In this document: positions 1 to 9,803 of the stretch, one piece after another
Layout: the number at the start of each line of letters is the position of its first letter
Position numbering within the stretch: the first letter of the stretch is position 1
Origin: an uncultured Prevotella sp.
Lineage (GTDB): Bacteria; Bacteroidota; Bacteroidia; Bacteroidales; Bacteroidaceae
DNA length: 64,000 bases
Direction of reading: 5' to 3'
Assembly (NCBI GenBank): GCA_944319935.1
Contig: CALUFM010000001.1
Location: forward strand, 477,146 to 541,145
Translations under genes and position numbers: made by a program
The notes under the pieces: model-generated
Database searches by the model: none
The model's input: only the letters and a program-made list of their open reading frames with translations
Told to the model about the DNA's origin: nothing

Positions 1-1163
1 GCGACCTTGACCCGTACCAAATCCTGCAAGTCTACAACAAGGAGAACTACTGGGGCAGCAACCCTGTGATGAGCTACCCCTCGGCTCTCGTGAACTACGA
101 CATCAAGCCTGAGAAGACAACATCGTGGGAAGTAGGTCTGTCAACATCGTTCTTCGGCCGCGTTTCCCTTGACTTCAGCTACTACCGAAACATCGACACG
201 AACCAAATTCTCGACATGCTCATATCGCAAGCCTCAGGATTCAACAGCCGCAAAATCAACGGCAACAAGTATACCACCAACGGTTTCGAGTTCATGGCCA
301 GCGTAAAAGCCATCGACACAAAAGACTTCAAGTGGGACTTCGACCTCAACGCAAGCCACAGCGTGCGCAAGCTCACCGAGATTTACGGAGGCGAAGAGTA
401 TTTCGGTAACCTGCGTGAGGGAGAGCGCGCCGACGCGTTCTACGCTACGGTATGGCAGCGCGACCCGTCAGGAACAGTCATTGTTGACGCCAACGGACAG
501 CCCCTGGCCGACCCCTACCAGCGCAACGTAGGCCACTATGAGCCTGACGTACGCCTCGGAATGCAGAACAGGTTCAAGTACAAGGACTTCACACTCACCA
601 TCAACATGAACGCGGCCATAGGTGGTTTGATGTTCTCAAACCTCAGCCCGAAATTGTGGTGGGGCGGCAAACACCCGAACTCTACGATGTACCGCGATGA
701 GGAATATGCCAACCGCGACGCCGAAGGAAACCCGATACCAGTGTACGTGCCTAATGCTGTTACAGTCGTAAGCGGAGAAGCAACATACGACACTCACGGA
801 AACATCATAAGCGACACGCGCGTATTCAAGAAGTTCGACAAGGCCGTTGACTGGCAGTCATGGTGCCAGAACTATCCTTACCAGGCAACAGTCACAGACA
901 AGATGGACAAGTTCTTCGCCAACACTTTCAGTCGCACATATCTCAAGATAAGCCAAATCGCCTTGAGCTATGACTTCAAGAAGCACCTGCCGAAAGACGG
1001 ATTAGTGAAAGGCCTCACTGCCACCGTATTCTGCAACAACGCCGCTCTTTGGGCGAAAGCCCCGTGGGTTGACCCCGACATCAGCGGTGACACAGGCGAG
1101 AACGATGGCTCAAACGACCCGACAGGACGCTACGTGGGATTTGGTGTGAACCTGACATTCTAA
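1..1163 (+). CDS. SusC-family TonB-dependent outer-membrane transporter, C-terminal part
   Basis: The reading frame is open from the left edge (first full codon at base 3) to a stop at 1163, so only the C-terminal ~386 residues are present. The protein shows the alternating beta-strand pattern of a SusC barrel (for example DFSYYRNIDTNQILD and GMQNRFKYKDFTLTINM) and ends in FGVNLTF, the terminal-phenylalanine strand typical of outer-membrane barrels. SusC proteins import oligomeric ligands with TonB energy, capped by a SusD lipoprotein; the SusD partner follows 31 bases downstream. The downstream phosphoesterases suggest a phosphorylated ligand, but that is inference. Plug and TonB box lie outside the window. 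Confidence 0.93.
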   Translation, partial: DLDPYQILQVYNKENYWGSNPVMSYPSALVNYDIKPEKTTSWEVGLSTSFFGRVSLDFSYYRNIDTNQILDMLISQASGFNSRKINGNKYTTNGFEFMASVKAIDTKDFKWDFDLNASHSVRKLTEIYGGEEYFGNLREGERADAFYATVWQRDPSGTVIVDANGQPLADPYQRNVGHYEPDVRLGMQNRFKYKDFTLTINMNAAIGGLMFSNLSPKLWWGGKHPNSTMYRDEEYANRDAEGNPIPVYVPNAVTVVSGEATYDTHGNIISDTRVFKKFDKAVDWQSWCQNYPYQATVTDKMDKFFANTFSRTYLKISQIALSYDFKKHLPKDGLVKGLTATVFCNNAALWAKAPWVDPDISGDTGENDGSNDPTGRYVGFGVNLTF

Positions 1164-1194
1164 ACAAACAATGCAAACAAACAAGAAGGAAATC

Positions 1195-2676
1195 ATGAAA
1201 TCAAAGATATTGTTATCGATATTCATCGCTGCCGCCGGTCTCTGCTCATGCGAGAGCTTCAGCGAGATGAACACGAACCCGAACAGCCCTGTTGAAGTTC
1301 CCGCCCAACTGCTGCTGCCGAAAGTATGCCAGGACGCTTTCACACGAGGCACTGACGGAATGTATGCCGACAAAATGGTAATCCAGACCGACGGACACAG
1401 CGAGGACCAGTTCTTCGAATGGGACCGCGGAAGCTTCGACACATACAACAATGAGCTTCTGCAGCTTGAAAAAATGCGTGAAGAGGCTGAACGCACAGAC
1501 GATGAAGCCTACATGCCCATTTACAAGTTCTTGCGCGCCTACCATTTTTATGAGCTTACGCTCCGCTTCGGCGACATCCCATATTCAGAGGCCTTGAAAG
1601 GACAGAGCGAAGGCAACTATACTCCAAAGTATGACACTCAGGAAGAAGTTTTTGCCGGAATACTCGACGACTTGGCATCTGCGGAAGAATATTTGGCGGC
1701 GACGGCAAACGGCGTTACCGTAGAGGGCGACATCATCTACAATGGGAACCTGCAACAGTGGCGCAAACTAATCAACTCATTTCACTTGAAAGTGCTGATG
1801 ACCCTGTCCCACAAGACAACCGTTGGCAACCACAACGTGAAGCAGGAGTTCGCCGAAGTGGCAAAACTGCCGCTCATGGAAAGCAACGCCGACAACGGCC
1901 AGTTGGAGTATCTCGACCAAGAAGGCAACCGCTACCCACAGTTCAACGCCCAATGGTCAGGCTATTACATGGACAAGACCTACGTAGACCGCATGGCCGC
2001 ACGCCGCGACCCTCGCCTATTCCTGTTCTGCCTGCCCACAACCGAAGCGTCTGAGGCCGGCAAAGAGATTGACGACTTCACCGCATACGCCGGCGGCGAC
2101 CCCACCGTTCCATACGGCGACAACATCACATTGGTGAGCAAGGGACGCATATCACAAATCAACTCACGCTTCCGCCTCGACCCGACAGAAGAGCCGACAA
2201 TGCTCATGGGGTACGCCGAACTGCAGCAAGTGCTGGCTGAAGCCGTTGTGCGCGGATGGATACAGGGCGACGCAAAGCAATATTACGAGAACGGCGTAAA
2301 GGCATCGTTCCAGTTCTATGAGACCTACGCCACCGAGTATTCGCAATACGTAACGCAAGAAGCCGCCGCCGAATACCTTACAAACGACCTTGTACGCTTC
2401 GACGACAACCTCACTGACGAACAGAAGATTGAGCGCATCATATTCCAGAAATACTGCGTGAGCTTTTACCAAGGCGGCTGGGACCCGTACTTCGAGAACC
2501 TGCGCACAGGCTATCCTGGTTTTGCCCACTTGCCGGAAAACCCGATACCCTACCGCTGGATGTACCCCGACACGGAATACCGCTATAACACGGCCAACGT
2601 GGAAGAAGCGATAACCCGCCAGTTCGGCGCAAACAACGACCGCATCACCGCACAGCCATGGTGGCTGAAAGACTGA
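1195..2676 (+). CDS. SusD-like surface lipoprotein (SusD_2 type)
   Basis: This is the SusD partner of the SusC gene just upstream. I chose the ATG at 1195 because it gives a clean lipoprotein signal (MKSKILLSIFIAAAGLCSC, lipobox AGLC) and has AAGGAA just before it; an in-frame ATG at 1171 would add eight polar residues. After the signal comes NTNPNSPVEVPAQLLLP, a motif typical of the SusD_2 subgroup, then a TPR-rich helical body. Length (~493 aa) is normal for the family. It would sit on the outer surface and close over the SusC pore to capture ligand. A strong terminator follows, so the downstream phosphoesterases may be partly insulated. Confidence 0.93.
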   Translation: MKSKILLSIFIAAAGLCSCESFSEMNTNPNSPVEVPAQLLLPKVCQDAFTRGTDGMYADKMVIQTDGHSEDQFFEWDRGSFDTYNNELLQLEKMREEAERTDDEAYMPIYKFLRAYHFYELTLRFGDIPYSEALKGQSEGNYTPKYDTQEEVFAGILDDLASAEEYLAATANGVTVEGDIIYNGNLQQWRKLINSFHLKVLMTLSHKTTVGNHNVKQEFAEVAKLPLMESNADNGQLEYLDQEGNRYPQFNAQWSGYYMDKTYVDRMAARRDPRLFLFCLPTTEASEAGKEIDDFTAYAGGDPTVPYGDNITLVSKGRISQINSRFRLDPTEEPTMLMGYAELQQVLAEAVVRGWIQGDAKQYYENGVKASFQFYETYATEYSQYVTQEAAAEYLTNDLVRFDDNLTDEQKIERIIFQKYCVSFYQGGWDPYFENLRTGYPGFAHLPENPIPYRWMYPDTEYRYNTANVEEAITRQFGANNDRITAQPWWLKD

Positions 2677-2700
2677 CAACAACCATCATTACACACAACC

Positions 2701-2740
2701 CCGGCTGGCCGGCACGCGCCTTGCGTCCGGCCGGTCTTTT
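2701..2740 (+). terminator. Rho-independent terminator after susD-like gene
   Basis: GC-rich inverted repeat (GGCCGGCACGC / GCGTCCGGCC, loop about five bases) followed by TCTTTT, 25 bases after the SusD stop. Confidence 0.8.
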
Positions 2741-2884
2741 CCGTAAAATTGTCATCATCCTATTCTAATTAAAAACACAGGAACGGTGCGACACCTCTTA
2801 CCAATCCTCACCTCGCGGCCGTATTTATGCCGCAAAAGGGGCAATGAAACCGCACCATACCGCAAAGAAACAAACACGACAAAC

Positions 2885-3865
2885 ATGAAAATACTGAAAA
2901 AACTCATCTGCGCCGCCGCGGCATGCATGGCCGTATCAGCCGGCGCAAGCGCGCAAAGCGTTAGCTTCAACAAAGAAGGCAAACTGAAAATCGTGCAGTT
3001 CACCGACATCCATTGGGTCGCCGGAAAGCCTGAGACCGCCGATGCCGCTGCCAACATGAACCGCATACTCGACGAAGAGAAGCCAGACATCGTAATATAC
3101 ACCGGCGACATCACCACCGGCAAGCCCGCCACAGAGGGACTTGACAAAGCTCTTGAACCCGCAATAAGCCGCGGCATACCTTACGCCGTAACCTTCGGCA
3201 ACCACGATGACGAGCAAGACCTCACCCGCCCACAGCTTTATGAATACATAAAGGGTAAGCCCGGATGCTTAGACGCCAAGGCGGAAGGTACAGACTTCGC
3301 CATAACCGTGACATCCGCCGACGGCAAACAGACGAAAGCCGTACTCTACGTGATGGACAGCAACGCCTATTCAACCATCAAAGACCTGAAAGGCTACGGC
3401 TGGTTCCGCCGCGACCAAATAGACTGGTACGCACATAAGAGCGATGAACTGACCGCCGCCAACGGCGGCAACCCGCTGCCCGCTCTGGCCTTTTTCCACA
3501 TACCGTTCCCCGAGTACAACGAGGCTTCTACCGCAATCAACAACCCGCTTGTAGGCCAACGTGGCGAGAACGCTTGCTCGCCGGCCATCAACACCGGCAT
3601 GTTCGCCGCAATGCTTGAGGCGGGCGACGTGATGGGCACATTCGTAGGCCACGACCACGTAAACAACTACGTCACCCCGTGGCACGGCATCCTGCTGTGC
3701 TATGGCCAGTTCACCGGTGGCAAAACCACATACACCGACGGCCGCCGAGGCGCAAGGGTGATAGAGCTGACCGAGGGAAAACGCGGATTCAAGACATGGA
3801 TTCGCATGAGCGACGGCACTGTCATAAACCCCGTGGCATGGCCGGAAGATTTCCAAAAGAAATAA
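2885..3865 (+). CDS. Exported calcineurin-like metallophosphoesterase
   Basis: A 326-aa protein with an N-terminal signal peptide (MKILKKLICAAAACMAVSAG...ASAQ), so it acts in the periplasm or on the surface. It carries the metallophosphoesterase metal-site motifs in order: FTDIHW (D-x-H), YTGDITTG (G-D), GNHDDE (GNHD), FFHIPFPEY and GHDHVNN (GHxH). These bind two metals and hydrolyse phosphomonoesters or diesters. The layout resembles the Dcr2/Icc-like group; the substrate cannot be told. The ATG at 2885 is chosen because the frame upstream of it (to 2786) is not signal-like. It lies between a SusCD pair and another phosphoesterase, suggesting an operon that strips phosphate from an imported or surface-bound compound. 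Confidence 0.9.
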   Translation: MKILKKLICAAAACMAVSAGASAQSVSFNKEGKLKIVQFTDIHWVAGKPETADAAANMNRILDEEKPDIVIYTGDITTGKPATEGLDKALEPAISRGIPYAVTFGNHDDEQDLTRPQLYEYIKGKPGCLDAKAEGTDFAITVTSADGKQTKAVLYVMDSNAYSTIKDLKGYGWFRRDQIDWYAHKSDELTAANGGNPLPALAFFHIPFPEYNEASTAINNPLVGQRGENACSPAINTGMFAAMLEAGDVMGTFVGHDHVNNYVTPWHGILLCYGQFTGGKTTYTDGRRGARVIELTEGKRGFKTWIRMSDGTVINPVAWPEDFQKK

Positions 3866-3911
3866 AAAGGCGGGAAACGATACATCAAGGAAACAACATA
3901 AACTCACAGAC

Positions 3912-4982
3912 ATGAAAAAACTTGCCATATCCCTGCTGGCTGTCCTGCTGATGACACCGGCACTGTGCCGCGCCCAAAACCGCGTAATCGTTGTGATGAT
4001 TGACGGATTGCGCTGGCAGGAAGTTTTCCGCGGAGCTGACTCCGCGCTGGTAAACAACAAAGAGTTCGGCAACGTTGACATGATGAAAGCCGACTTCTGG
4101 AGAGCCACCGGCGACGAACGGCGCAAGGCACTGATGCCTTTCACATGGGAACACATCGCCAAAAGCGGCGTCATGATAGGCAACCGCGACAAGGGATGCA
4201 ACATGAGCGTGGCCAACGGCATGTGGTTCTCATACCCAGGATACAGCGAAACCCTGTGCGGATATGCCGATGATGCCAACATCAATTCAAACGACCCTGT
4301 TGACAATCCCAACAAGACAGTGTTCGAGATTGCCAACAACACGCCGCAATACAAAGGCAAAGTCCTCGTTTTCGGCAGTTGGGGACGCTTCATCCAGATA
4401 TTCAACGAAAACCGCAGCGGCCTTGAAATCAACGCCAACTACCGTCACTCGATGTCAAAACAACCAACCGAACGCGAGCTGTATATCGACAAGATGCAAG
4501 ACGGCGCGCCGCGGTATTGGGAAGAAGAGCGTTTTGACGTATTCACCCACGAGTACGCATTGGAAGCCATGAAGACCCGCCATCCCGAACTTATGTTCGT
4601 AGGCTACGGCGACACCGACGAATGGGCGCACGCCGGCAAATACCGCCTTTACCTCGAAGCCGCCAACGACGCAGACCGCTTCATCAGCGAACTGTGGGAA
4701 CAGGCGCAGTCTGACCCGTTCTACAAGGACAAGACAACGTTCATCATAGTCTGCGACCACGGGCGCGGAAGCACAACGATGACCGACTGGCGCGACCATT
4801 ACTACAAAATACCCAACTCAAACCAAACCTGGCTCATGGCTTTCGGCAAGGGCGTTCCCGCCAAAGGCGAACTCACGTCGGGCGAATACCACAACAACCA
4901 GGTGGCCGCCACCATAGCCTCACTGCTCGGCATTGAGTTCGCCCCAAAACACGAAGGGGTCGGCCGCAAGATTGAATTTTAG
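3912..4982 (+). CDS. Exported alkaline-phosphatase-superfamily enzyme (type I phosphodiesterase-like)
   Basis: A 356-aa protein with a signal peptide (cleavage likely CRA|Q). IVVMIDGLRWQEVF near residue 25 holds the first metal-binding aspartate (D31) of the alkaline phosphatase/nucleotide pyrophosphatase superfamily. Further metal-site motifs are GDTDEWAHAGKY (D and H) and IVCDHGRGS (DH). The family hydrolyses phosphate mono- or diesters or sulfate esters. The usual sulfatase motif C/S-x-P-x-R is not evident, so phosphatase or phosphodiesterase is preferred. It lies 46 bases after the metallophosphoesterase in the same direction and is probably co-transcribed with it. A terminator follows at 5108. 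Confidence 0.85.
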   Translation: MKKLAISLLAVLLMTPALCRAQNRVIVVMIDGLRWQEVFRGADSALVNNKEFGNVDMMKADFWRATGDERRKALMPFTWEHIAKSGVMIGNRDKGCNMSVANGMWFSYPGYSETLCGYADDANINSNDPVDNPNKTVFEIANNTPQYKGKVLVFGSWGRFIQIFNENRSGLEINANYRHSMSKQPTERELYIDKMQDGAPRYWEEERFDVFTHEYALEAMKTRHPELMFVGYGDTDEWAHAGKYRLYLEAANDADRFISELWEQAQSDPFYKDKTTFIIVCDHGRGSTTMTDWRDHYYKIPNSNQTWLMAFGKGVPAKGELTSGEYHNNQVAATIASLLGIEFAPKHEGVGRKIEF

Positions 4983-5107
4983 CGCAAAAACGCCATGCAA
5001 AGCTATGGCGCGGCATACAGCCTGAACAAGCCCAAGCTTGTTTTCACGGGCAGCAAATTGTCGTCTTGCGCATTTACAACGGATATTCTCTCATATTGAC
5101 GAAGCGC

Positions 5108-5158
5108 GTCCGCATACGCCATGCAAAACCATTTCCGGCGTCATGCGGACATTTTTTT
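5108..5158 (+). terminator. Rho-independent terminator
   Basis: GTCCGCATACGCC pairs with GGCGTCATGCGGAC (one bulged base) across a 16-base loop, followed by ATTTTTTTAT. It ends the phosphoesterase operon. Confidence 0.85.
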
Positions 5159-5314
5159 ATCCATTCAGAATCTCCTGAAACCAGTCTCACCCCCAATTTC
5201 CCCATACAACCAACGCTTGTATGGGGTTAAGAACCACAACGCAGAAAGAGGCCAACACTCTGACGAACAACCACTTACACTGTTTCCCGTTTGAGAGCGG
5301 AGCAAGCAGGTTTG

Positions 5315-5424
5315 CAATACGTGGCCTTTCGCATGATGAAAGGCCACATATCAGCCACCAAAACACGGCCTTTTACAAGCCAATATGCCATGTCTTACGG
5401 CAAGGCCGTTTCCATGGCAAAGCC
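5315..5424. repeat. 22-bp tandem repeat array (array 1)
   Basis: Five consecutive 22-base units starting at 5315, 5337, 5359, 5381 and 5403. Unit 1 and unit 2 form a perfect 10-bp hairpin (GTGGCCTTTC / GAAAGGCCAC). Unit 4 (CAATATGCCATGT...) recurs in the same array position at 55522. Member of the family also found at 13794, 38956, 49207, 55456 and 59728. Confidence 0.8.
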
Positions 5425-5652
5425 GACACCACACCCACCTGCCATGCAAACAAACTCCTGACAACACGCATGAAACGTCGCCATAAGCGAAAAAGCACTG
5501 AATTCGGAGCTTAAAAAGCAAGCGTTCGCCGCCCCTCAGGCAATGGGGCAAACAAGGCCATTCCACAGGCAAGACAACATAACCTGCAATAAAATGATTA
5601 CAAAACCGAAGTTCGAACGTTATAATAACATCAAACATACCTATTTATAAAA

Positions 5653-8600
5653 ATGAGAAAACTTTTTTTGTCCGCCATCGTCGCCGCCGCGACGATGATT
5701 GGCGGCATATCATCGGCCAAGGACGTTTACGTTTCAACGTCATTCCGCGAACCGGCAAACGAGGGCTTGCGCTTCATCTACAGTTACGACGGCCTGCGAT
5801 GGGACACCATCCAGGGCACGTTCCTGCGCCCGGAGGTGGGCGTGCAGAAGGTGATGCGCGACCCGTCGATTGTGAAAGGCCCCGACGGCACGTTCCACCT
5901 CGTGTGGACATCAAGCTGGAAGGGAGACAAGGGCTTCGGCTACGCCTCGTCCAAAGACCTCATCCACTGGAGCGAGCCGCGCCTCATCAACGTCATGGAC
6001 GACCCCACGACGGTGAACGTGTGGGCTCCCGAGCTGTTTTATGACGACGTAAAGAAGCAGTACATGATTGTATGGGCGTCATGCGTGCCGGGCAAGTTCC
6101 CCGACTATGAGGAGGACCACTACAACAACCACCGCCTCTACTACGTCACGACAAAGGACTTCAAGAAGTTCAGCAAGGCGAAGGTGCTGATTGACCCTGA
6201 CTTCAGTTGCATAGACGCCACGCTGCTGAAGCGAGGCGACAAGGACTACGTGATGGTGCTGAAAGACAACTCGCGCAAACAGCGCAACCTCAAGGTGGCC
6301 TTCGCCTCATCGCCTTACGGCCCGTGGAGCAAGGCTTCCGAACCGTTCACCGAAAGCTTCACCGAAGGACCTACGACGGCTCAAGCCGAGGGCTGGTACT
6401 ACATTTATTACGACTCTTACCGCCATGGCATCTACGGCGCGGCAAGGACCAAGGACTTCAAGACCTTCCAAGACCGCACGGGAGCGGTGAGCTTCCCCGT
6501 AGGCCACAAGCACGGCACGGTGTTCATGGCGTCTGAGGAGATCGTCAACAACCTGATAAAGGAAAACCGCGACGCCGTACACTACACGGGCGACGTGGTG
6601 GCAACGCCGGCTCGCCACGACGGAGGACTGTCGCCCGTGGTAGGCGTACACAACATACAGACCATGCGCGGCGGAGGCGACAACTGGCTGTACAACCACC
6701 AGCCGATGATGGCTTACTGGAACGGACGGTTCTACATGCACTACCTGACCGACCCGCGCAGCGAACACGAGGCTCCGGGAAAGACGATGCTGCAGACATC
6801 GGAAGACGGCTACACATGGACTGACCCCGTAGAACTGTTCCCCGAATACAACGTGCCTGACGGTTTCACGAAACCGGCCTGGCCGGGCGTTGTGGCCAAG
6901 AACCTGAAGGCTATAATGCACCAGCGAATAGGCTTCTACGTATCAAAGTCAGGCAAACTGTTGGCCATGGGCAACTATTGCGTGGCCATAACGCCGAAAG
7001 ACGACCCCAACGACGGCAACGCCATAGGCCGCGTTGTGCGCGAAATCAAGGCGGACGGCTCGTTCGGCCCTATCTACTTCATCTATTACAACCACGACTT
7101 CAACGAGAAGAACACTGACTATCCTTATTATAAGAAAGCGAAAGACAAAGCTTTCGTGAAGGCTTGCGACGAACTGCTGGCCGACCCGATGATACGCATG
7201 CAATGGGTGGAGGAAGCCGACAGGAACGACGACATCCTGCCGCTGAAGACTCCTTACAAGGCGTTCAGCGGCTACACCCTGCCCGACGGGCGCAAAGTGG
7301 GACTGTGGAAGCACGCCCTTACGAGCATAAGCAGCGACGGCGGCAACACTTGGCGCACGCCCGCAAAGAGGGCGCACGGATTCGTGAACTCAAACGCCAA
7401 AATCTGGGGCCAACGCCTTTCTGACGGTACTTACGCCACCGTGTACAACCCGGCAGAGTACCGCTGGCCGCTGGCCATATCGCTGAGCAAGGACGGACTT
7501 GAGTACACCACGCTCAACCTGCTCAACGGCGAAGTGACGCCCGAACGCCACTGGGGCCTCTACAAGAGCTACGGCCCGCAGTACACGCGCGGCATACTTG
7601 AAGGCAACGGCACGCCGAAGGACGGCAACCTGTGGATTACTTACAGCAACAACAAGGAAGACATGTGGGTGGCTTGCGTGCAAGTGCCCGTGAAGCTTGA
7701 GGCCACCGAACACGCCGCAGGCGGTTTCGGCAAGTACAAGAAACTGGCCGACATGACCGACTGGAACCTGTATTCACCCCTCTGGGCTCCCGTAAAACTC
7801 GACGGCGAATGGCTTACGCTGAGCGACAAGGACCCGTATGACTACGCAAGAGTGGAGAAAGTAATCCCCGCCACGAAAGAGCTTACCGTAGAGTTTGACG
7901 TGAAAGCCATGCAGAACAACCACGGACAGCTAAACATCGAATTCCTTGACGCCAAAGGAAACATGTGTTCGCGCATCGTTCTCGACTCCGCAGCCACGAT
8001 GAAAGTGAAAGGCGGAGCGCGCTACGGCGGCATGCTGAAACGCTACGAACCTGGGCAGAGTTACCACATAAAAGCAGTGCTTTCTGTTGACGGACACGTA
8101 GGCACATACTACGTAAACGGCAAGAAAGCTACATCGAGGATGTTCGACACGCCTGTTGACGCCATCACTCGCATCGTGTTCCGCACAGGCAACCTGTTTG
8201 ACAAACCCGACATCGAAACTCCTGCCGACCAATACGTTGACATGCCGCGCGCCGACGAGGAAGACCCGATGGCAACATTCGCCATCGCAAACCTTACCAC
8301 GTCATCACAAGACGCAGACGCGAATGCCGCTGTATTGAGATACGATGACTTCAAGCATTACGCCGACTACTTCAACACGATGGAAGACGAGAACATCGTA
8401 ACCTACATTCCCAACAGCAAATCATCGGAGTGGATGGGCAAGAACATTCCCCTGTTCGAGTGCCCGGACAAGGACATGGAGGAAATCTACTACTTCCGTT
8501 GGTGGTCGCTGCGCAAGCACATCAAGCGCACTCCCGTAGGCCTCGGCATGACAGAATTCCTCGTGCAGCGTTCTTACGCCGACAAGTACAATCTCATAGC

Positions 8601-9789
8601 TTGCGCCGTAGGTCATCACATAATGGAGACCCGCTGGCTGCGCGACACCACTTACCTGCACCAGATACTCAACACATGGTATCACGGCAACAACGGCAAG
8701 GCCATGCAGAAGATGAACAAGTTCAGCTCTTGGAATCCTGCCGCCGTTTACGAGGCGTACAAAGTGCTTGGCGACACAACGTTTGTTCTCGGCCTGAAGC
8801 CGTCACTTGAAGAGGAATACGCACGCTGGCAAAGCACCAACCGCCTGAAGAACGGCCTCTATTGGCAGGGCGACGTGCAAGACGGAATGGAGGAAAGCAT
8901 CAGCGGAGGACGCCGCAAGCAGTACGCACGCCCGACCATCAACAGCTACATGTACGGCAACGCGCGTGCCCTTGCCCAATTAAACCTGCTCGCGGGAGAT
9001 GCGTCAAAGGCTAAGGAGTACGACCTTGAGGCCGATTCGCTGAAAGCTCTGATACAAAACAAACTGTGGAACGAGAAGCACTCTTTCTTTGAAACAGTGC
9101 GCGGCGACACCGCTGCCGCAGTGCGTGAAGCCATCGGTTACATACCATGGTATTTCAACCTGCCTGACGAAAAGAAATATGACGTGGCTTGGAAGCAGGT
9201 GGAAGACGAAGAAGGATTCTCCGCCCCATACGGTCTCACCACGGCAGAACGCCGCCACCCTGAGTTCAGAAGCCACGGCGTAGGCCGCTGTGAATGGGAC
9301 GGTGCGGTATGGCCGTTCGCCACAAGCCAAACGCTCACGGCCATGGCGAACTACATCAACGATTACGACGCACCCGTAGTTGGCGACACAACATTCTTCA
9401 AACAGATGAAATTGTATGTCGAAAGCCAGCACCATCGCGGACGTCCGTACATCGGCGAATACCTCGATGAGAAAAACGGGGCTTGGCTCATGGGCGACCG
9501 CGAGCGCAGCCGCTACTACAACCACTCGACATTTGCCGACCTCGTGATTACAGGATTGGTAGGTCTGCGTCCTCAAGCTGACGGCAGCGTAGTAATCAAC
9601 CCGCTCGTCCCGAAAGACACTTGGAATTATTTCTGCCTTGACAACGTAAACTACCACGGCGACGTTCTTACCATAATATATGACAAGGACGGCCAACATT
9701 ACCACCAAGGCAAGGGCTTGCGCCTGTTGGTTAATGGCAAACTGGCAGCCCAGCGCAAAGACCTTGGCAAGCTGGAATACAAAAAGTAA
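5653..9789 (+). CDS. Multidomain RG-II enzyme: GH143 (DHA hydrolase) and GH142 (beta-L-arabinofuranosidase)
   Basis: A 1378-aa exported protein (signal peptide 1-22). Residues 24-305 form a five-bladed beta-propeller like GH43 (blade motifs MRDPSIVKGPDGTFHLVWT, NVWAPELFYDD, FTEGPTTAQAEGWYY). Residues ~310-690 form a sialidase-like propeller (HQPMMAYWNGRFYMHYLTD, ISSDGGNTW). Residues ~700-880 look like a jelly-roll sugar-binding domain. Residues ~925-1310 are an (alpha/alpha)6 region (EIYYFRWWSLRKHI, GVGRCEWDGAVWPFATSQT). This layout and length match my recollection of B. thetaiotaomicron BT1020, in which GH143 releases Dha and GH142 releases the beta-L-arabinofuranose that caps it in RG-II chain D. 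Which of the two propellers corresponds to GH143 is not settled here. It opens the enzyme cluster and is followed by CE19 and GH95 genes. Confidence 0.8.
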   Translation: MRKLFLSAIVAAATMIGGISSAKDVYVSTSFREPANEGLRFIYSYDGLRWDTIQGTFLRPEVGVQKVMRDPSIVKGPDGTFHLVWTSSWKGDKGFGYASSKDLIHWSEPRLINVMDDPTTVNVWAPELFYDDVKKQYMIVWASCVPGKFPDYEEDHYNNHRLYYVTTKDFKKFSKAKVLIDPDFSCIDATLLKRGDKDYVMVLKDNSRKQRNLKVAFASSPYGPWSKASEPFTESFTEGPTTAQAEGWYYIYYDSYRHGIYGAARTKDFKTFQDRTGAVSFPVGHKHGTVFMASEEIVNNLIKENRDAVHYTGDVVATPARHDGGLSPVVGVHNIQTMRGGGDNWLYNHQPMMAYWNGRFYMHYLTDPRSEHEAPGKTMLQTSEDGYTWTDPVELFPEYNVPDGFTKPAWPGVVAKNLKAIMHQRIGFYVSKSGKLLAMGNYCVAITPKDDPNDGNAIGRVVREIKADGSFGPIYFIYYNHDFNEKNTDYPYYKKAKDKAFVKACDELLADPMIRMQWVEEADRNDDILPLKTPYKAFSGYTLPDGRKVGLWKHALTSISSDGGNTWRTPAKRAHGFVNSNAKIWGQRLSDGTYATVYNPAEYRWPLAISLSKDGLEYTTLNLLNGEVTPERHWGLYKSYGPQYTRGILEGNGTPKDGNLWITYSNNKEDMWVACVQVPVKLEATEHAAGGFGKYKKLADMTDWNLYSPLWAPVKLDGEWLTLSDKDPYDYARVEKVIPATKELTVEFDVKAMQNNHGQLNIEFLDAKGNMCSRIVLDSAATMKVKGGARYGGMLKRYEPGQSYHIKAVLSVDGHVGTYYVNGKKATSRMFDTPVDAITRIVFRTGNLFDKPDIETPADQYVDMPRADEEDPMATFAIANLTTSSQDADANAAVLRYDDFKHYADYFNTMEDENIVTYIPNSKSSEWMGKNIPLFECPDKDMEEIYYFRWWSLRKHIKRTPVGLGMTEFLVQRSYADKYNLIACAVGHHIMETRWLRDTTYLHQILNTWYHGNNGKAMQKMNKFSSWNPAAVYEAYKVLGDTTFVLGLKPSLEEEYARWQSTNRLKNGLYWQGDVQDGMEESISGGRRKQYARPTINSYMYGNARALAQLNLLAGDASKAKEYDLEADSLKALIQNKLWNEKHSFFETVRGDTAAAVREAIGYIPWYFNLPDEKKYDVAWKQVEDEEGFSAPYGLTTAERRHPEFRSHGVGRCEWDGAVWPFATSQTLTAMANYINDYDAPVVGDTTFFKQMKLYVESQHHRGRPYIGEYLDEKNGAWLMGDRERSRYYNHSTFADLVITGLVGLRPQADGSVVINPLVPKDTWNYFCLDNVNYHGDVLTIIYDKDGQHYHQGKGLRLLVNGKLAAQRKDLGKLEYKK

Positions 9790-9803
9790 AACGGCAAAGA
9801 CGC

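Larger units (their letters stand above)
4983..5652. other. Intergenic region between phosphoesterase operon and RG-II cluster
   Basis: No credible gene. From left to right it holds a small hairpin CGCCAT...ATGGCG (4989-5010), a terminator (5108-5158), and an array of 22-bp units (5315-5424). The last 130 bases, AT-rich just before the ATG at 5653, should contain the promoter of the next operon, but I see no clean TAnnTTTG box. Confidence 0.6.

Noticed and set aside
2786..2884. Earlier in-frame start for the metallophosphoesterase
   Set aside because: The added residues are polar and would place the signal peptide internally; 2885 gives a proper N-terminus.
3371..4438. 355-codon minus-strand open frame opposite the phosphoesterase genes
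   Set aside because: It is antisense to two genes with clear motifs, spans their junction, and has no recognisable domain. Such long shadows are expected in GC-rich coding DNA.
3912..4982. Sulfatase assignment
   Set aside because: No C/S-x-P-x-R sulfatase signature is visible, and the neighbour is a phosphoesterase.
5221..5514. 97-codon frame in the spacer before the GH143/GH142 gene
   Set aside because: It runs through the 22-bp repeat array, and the translation has no signal, domain or codon bias like its neighbours.
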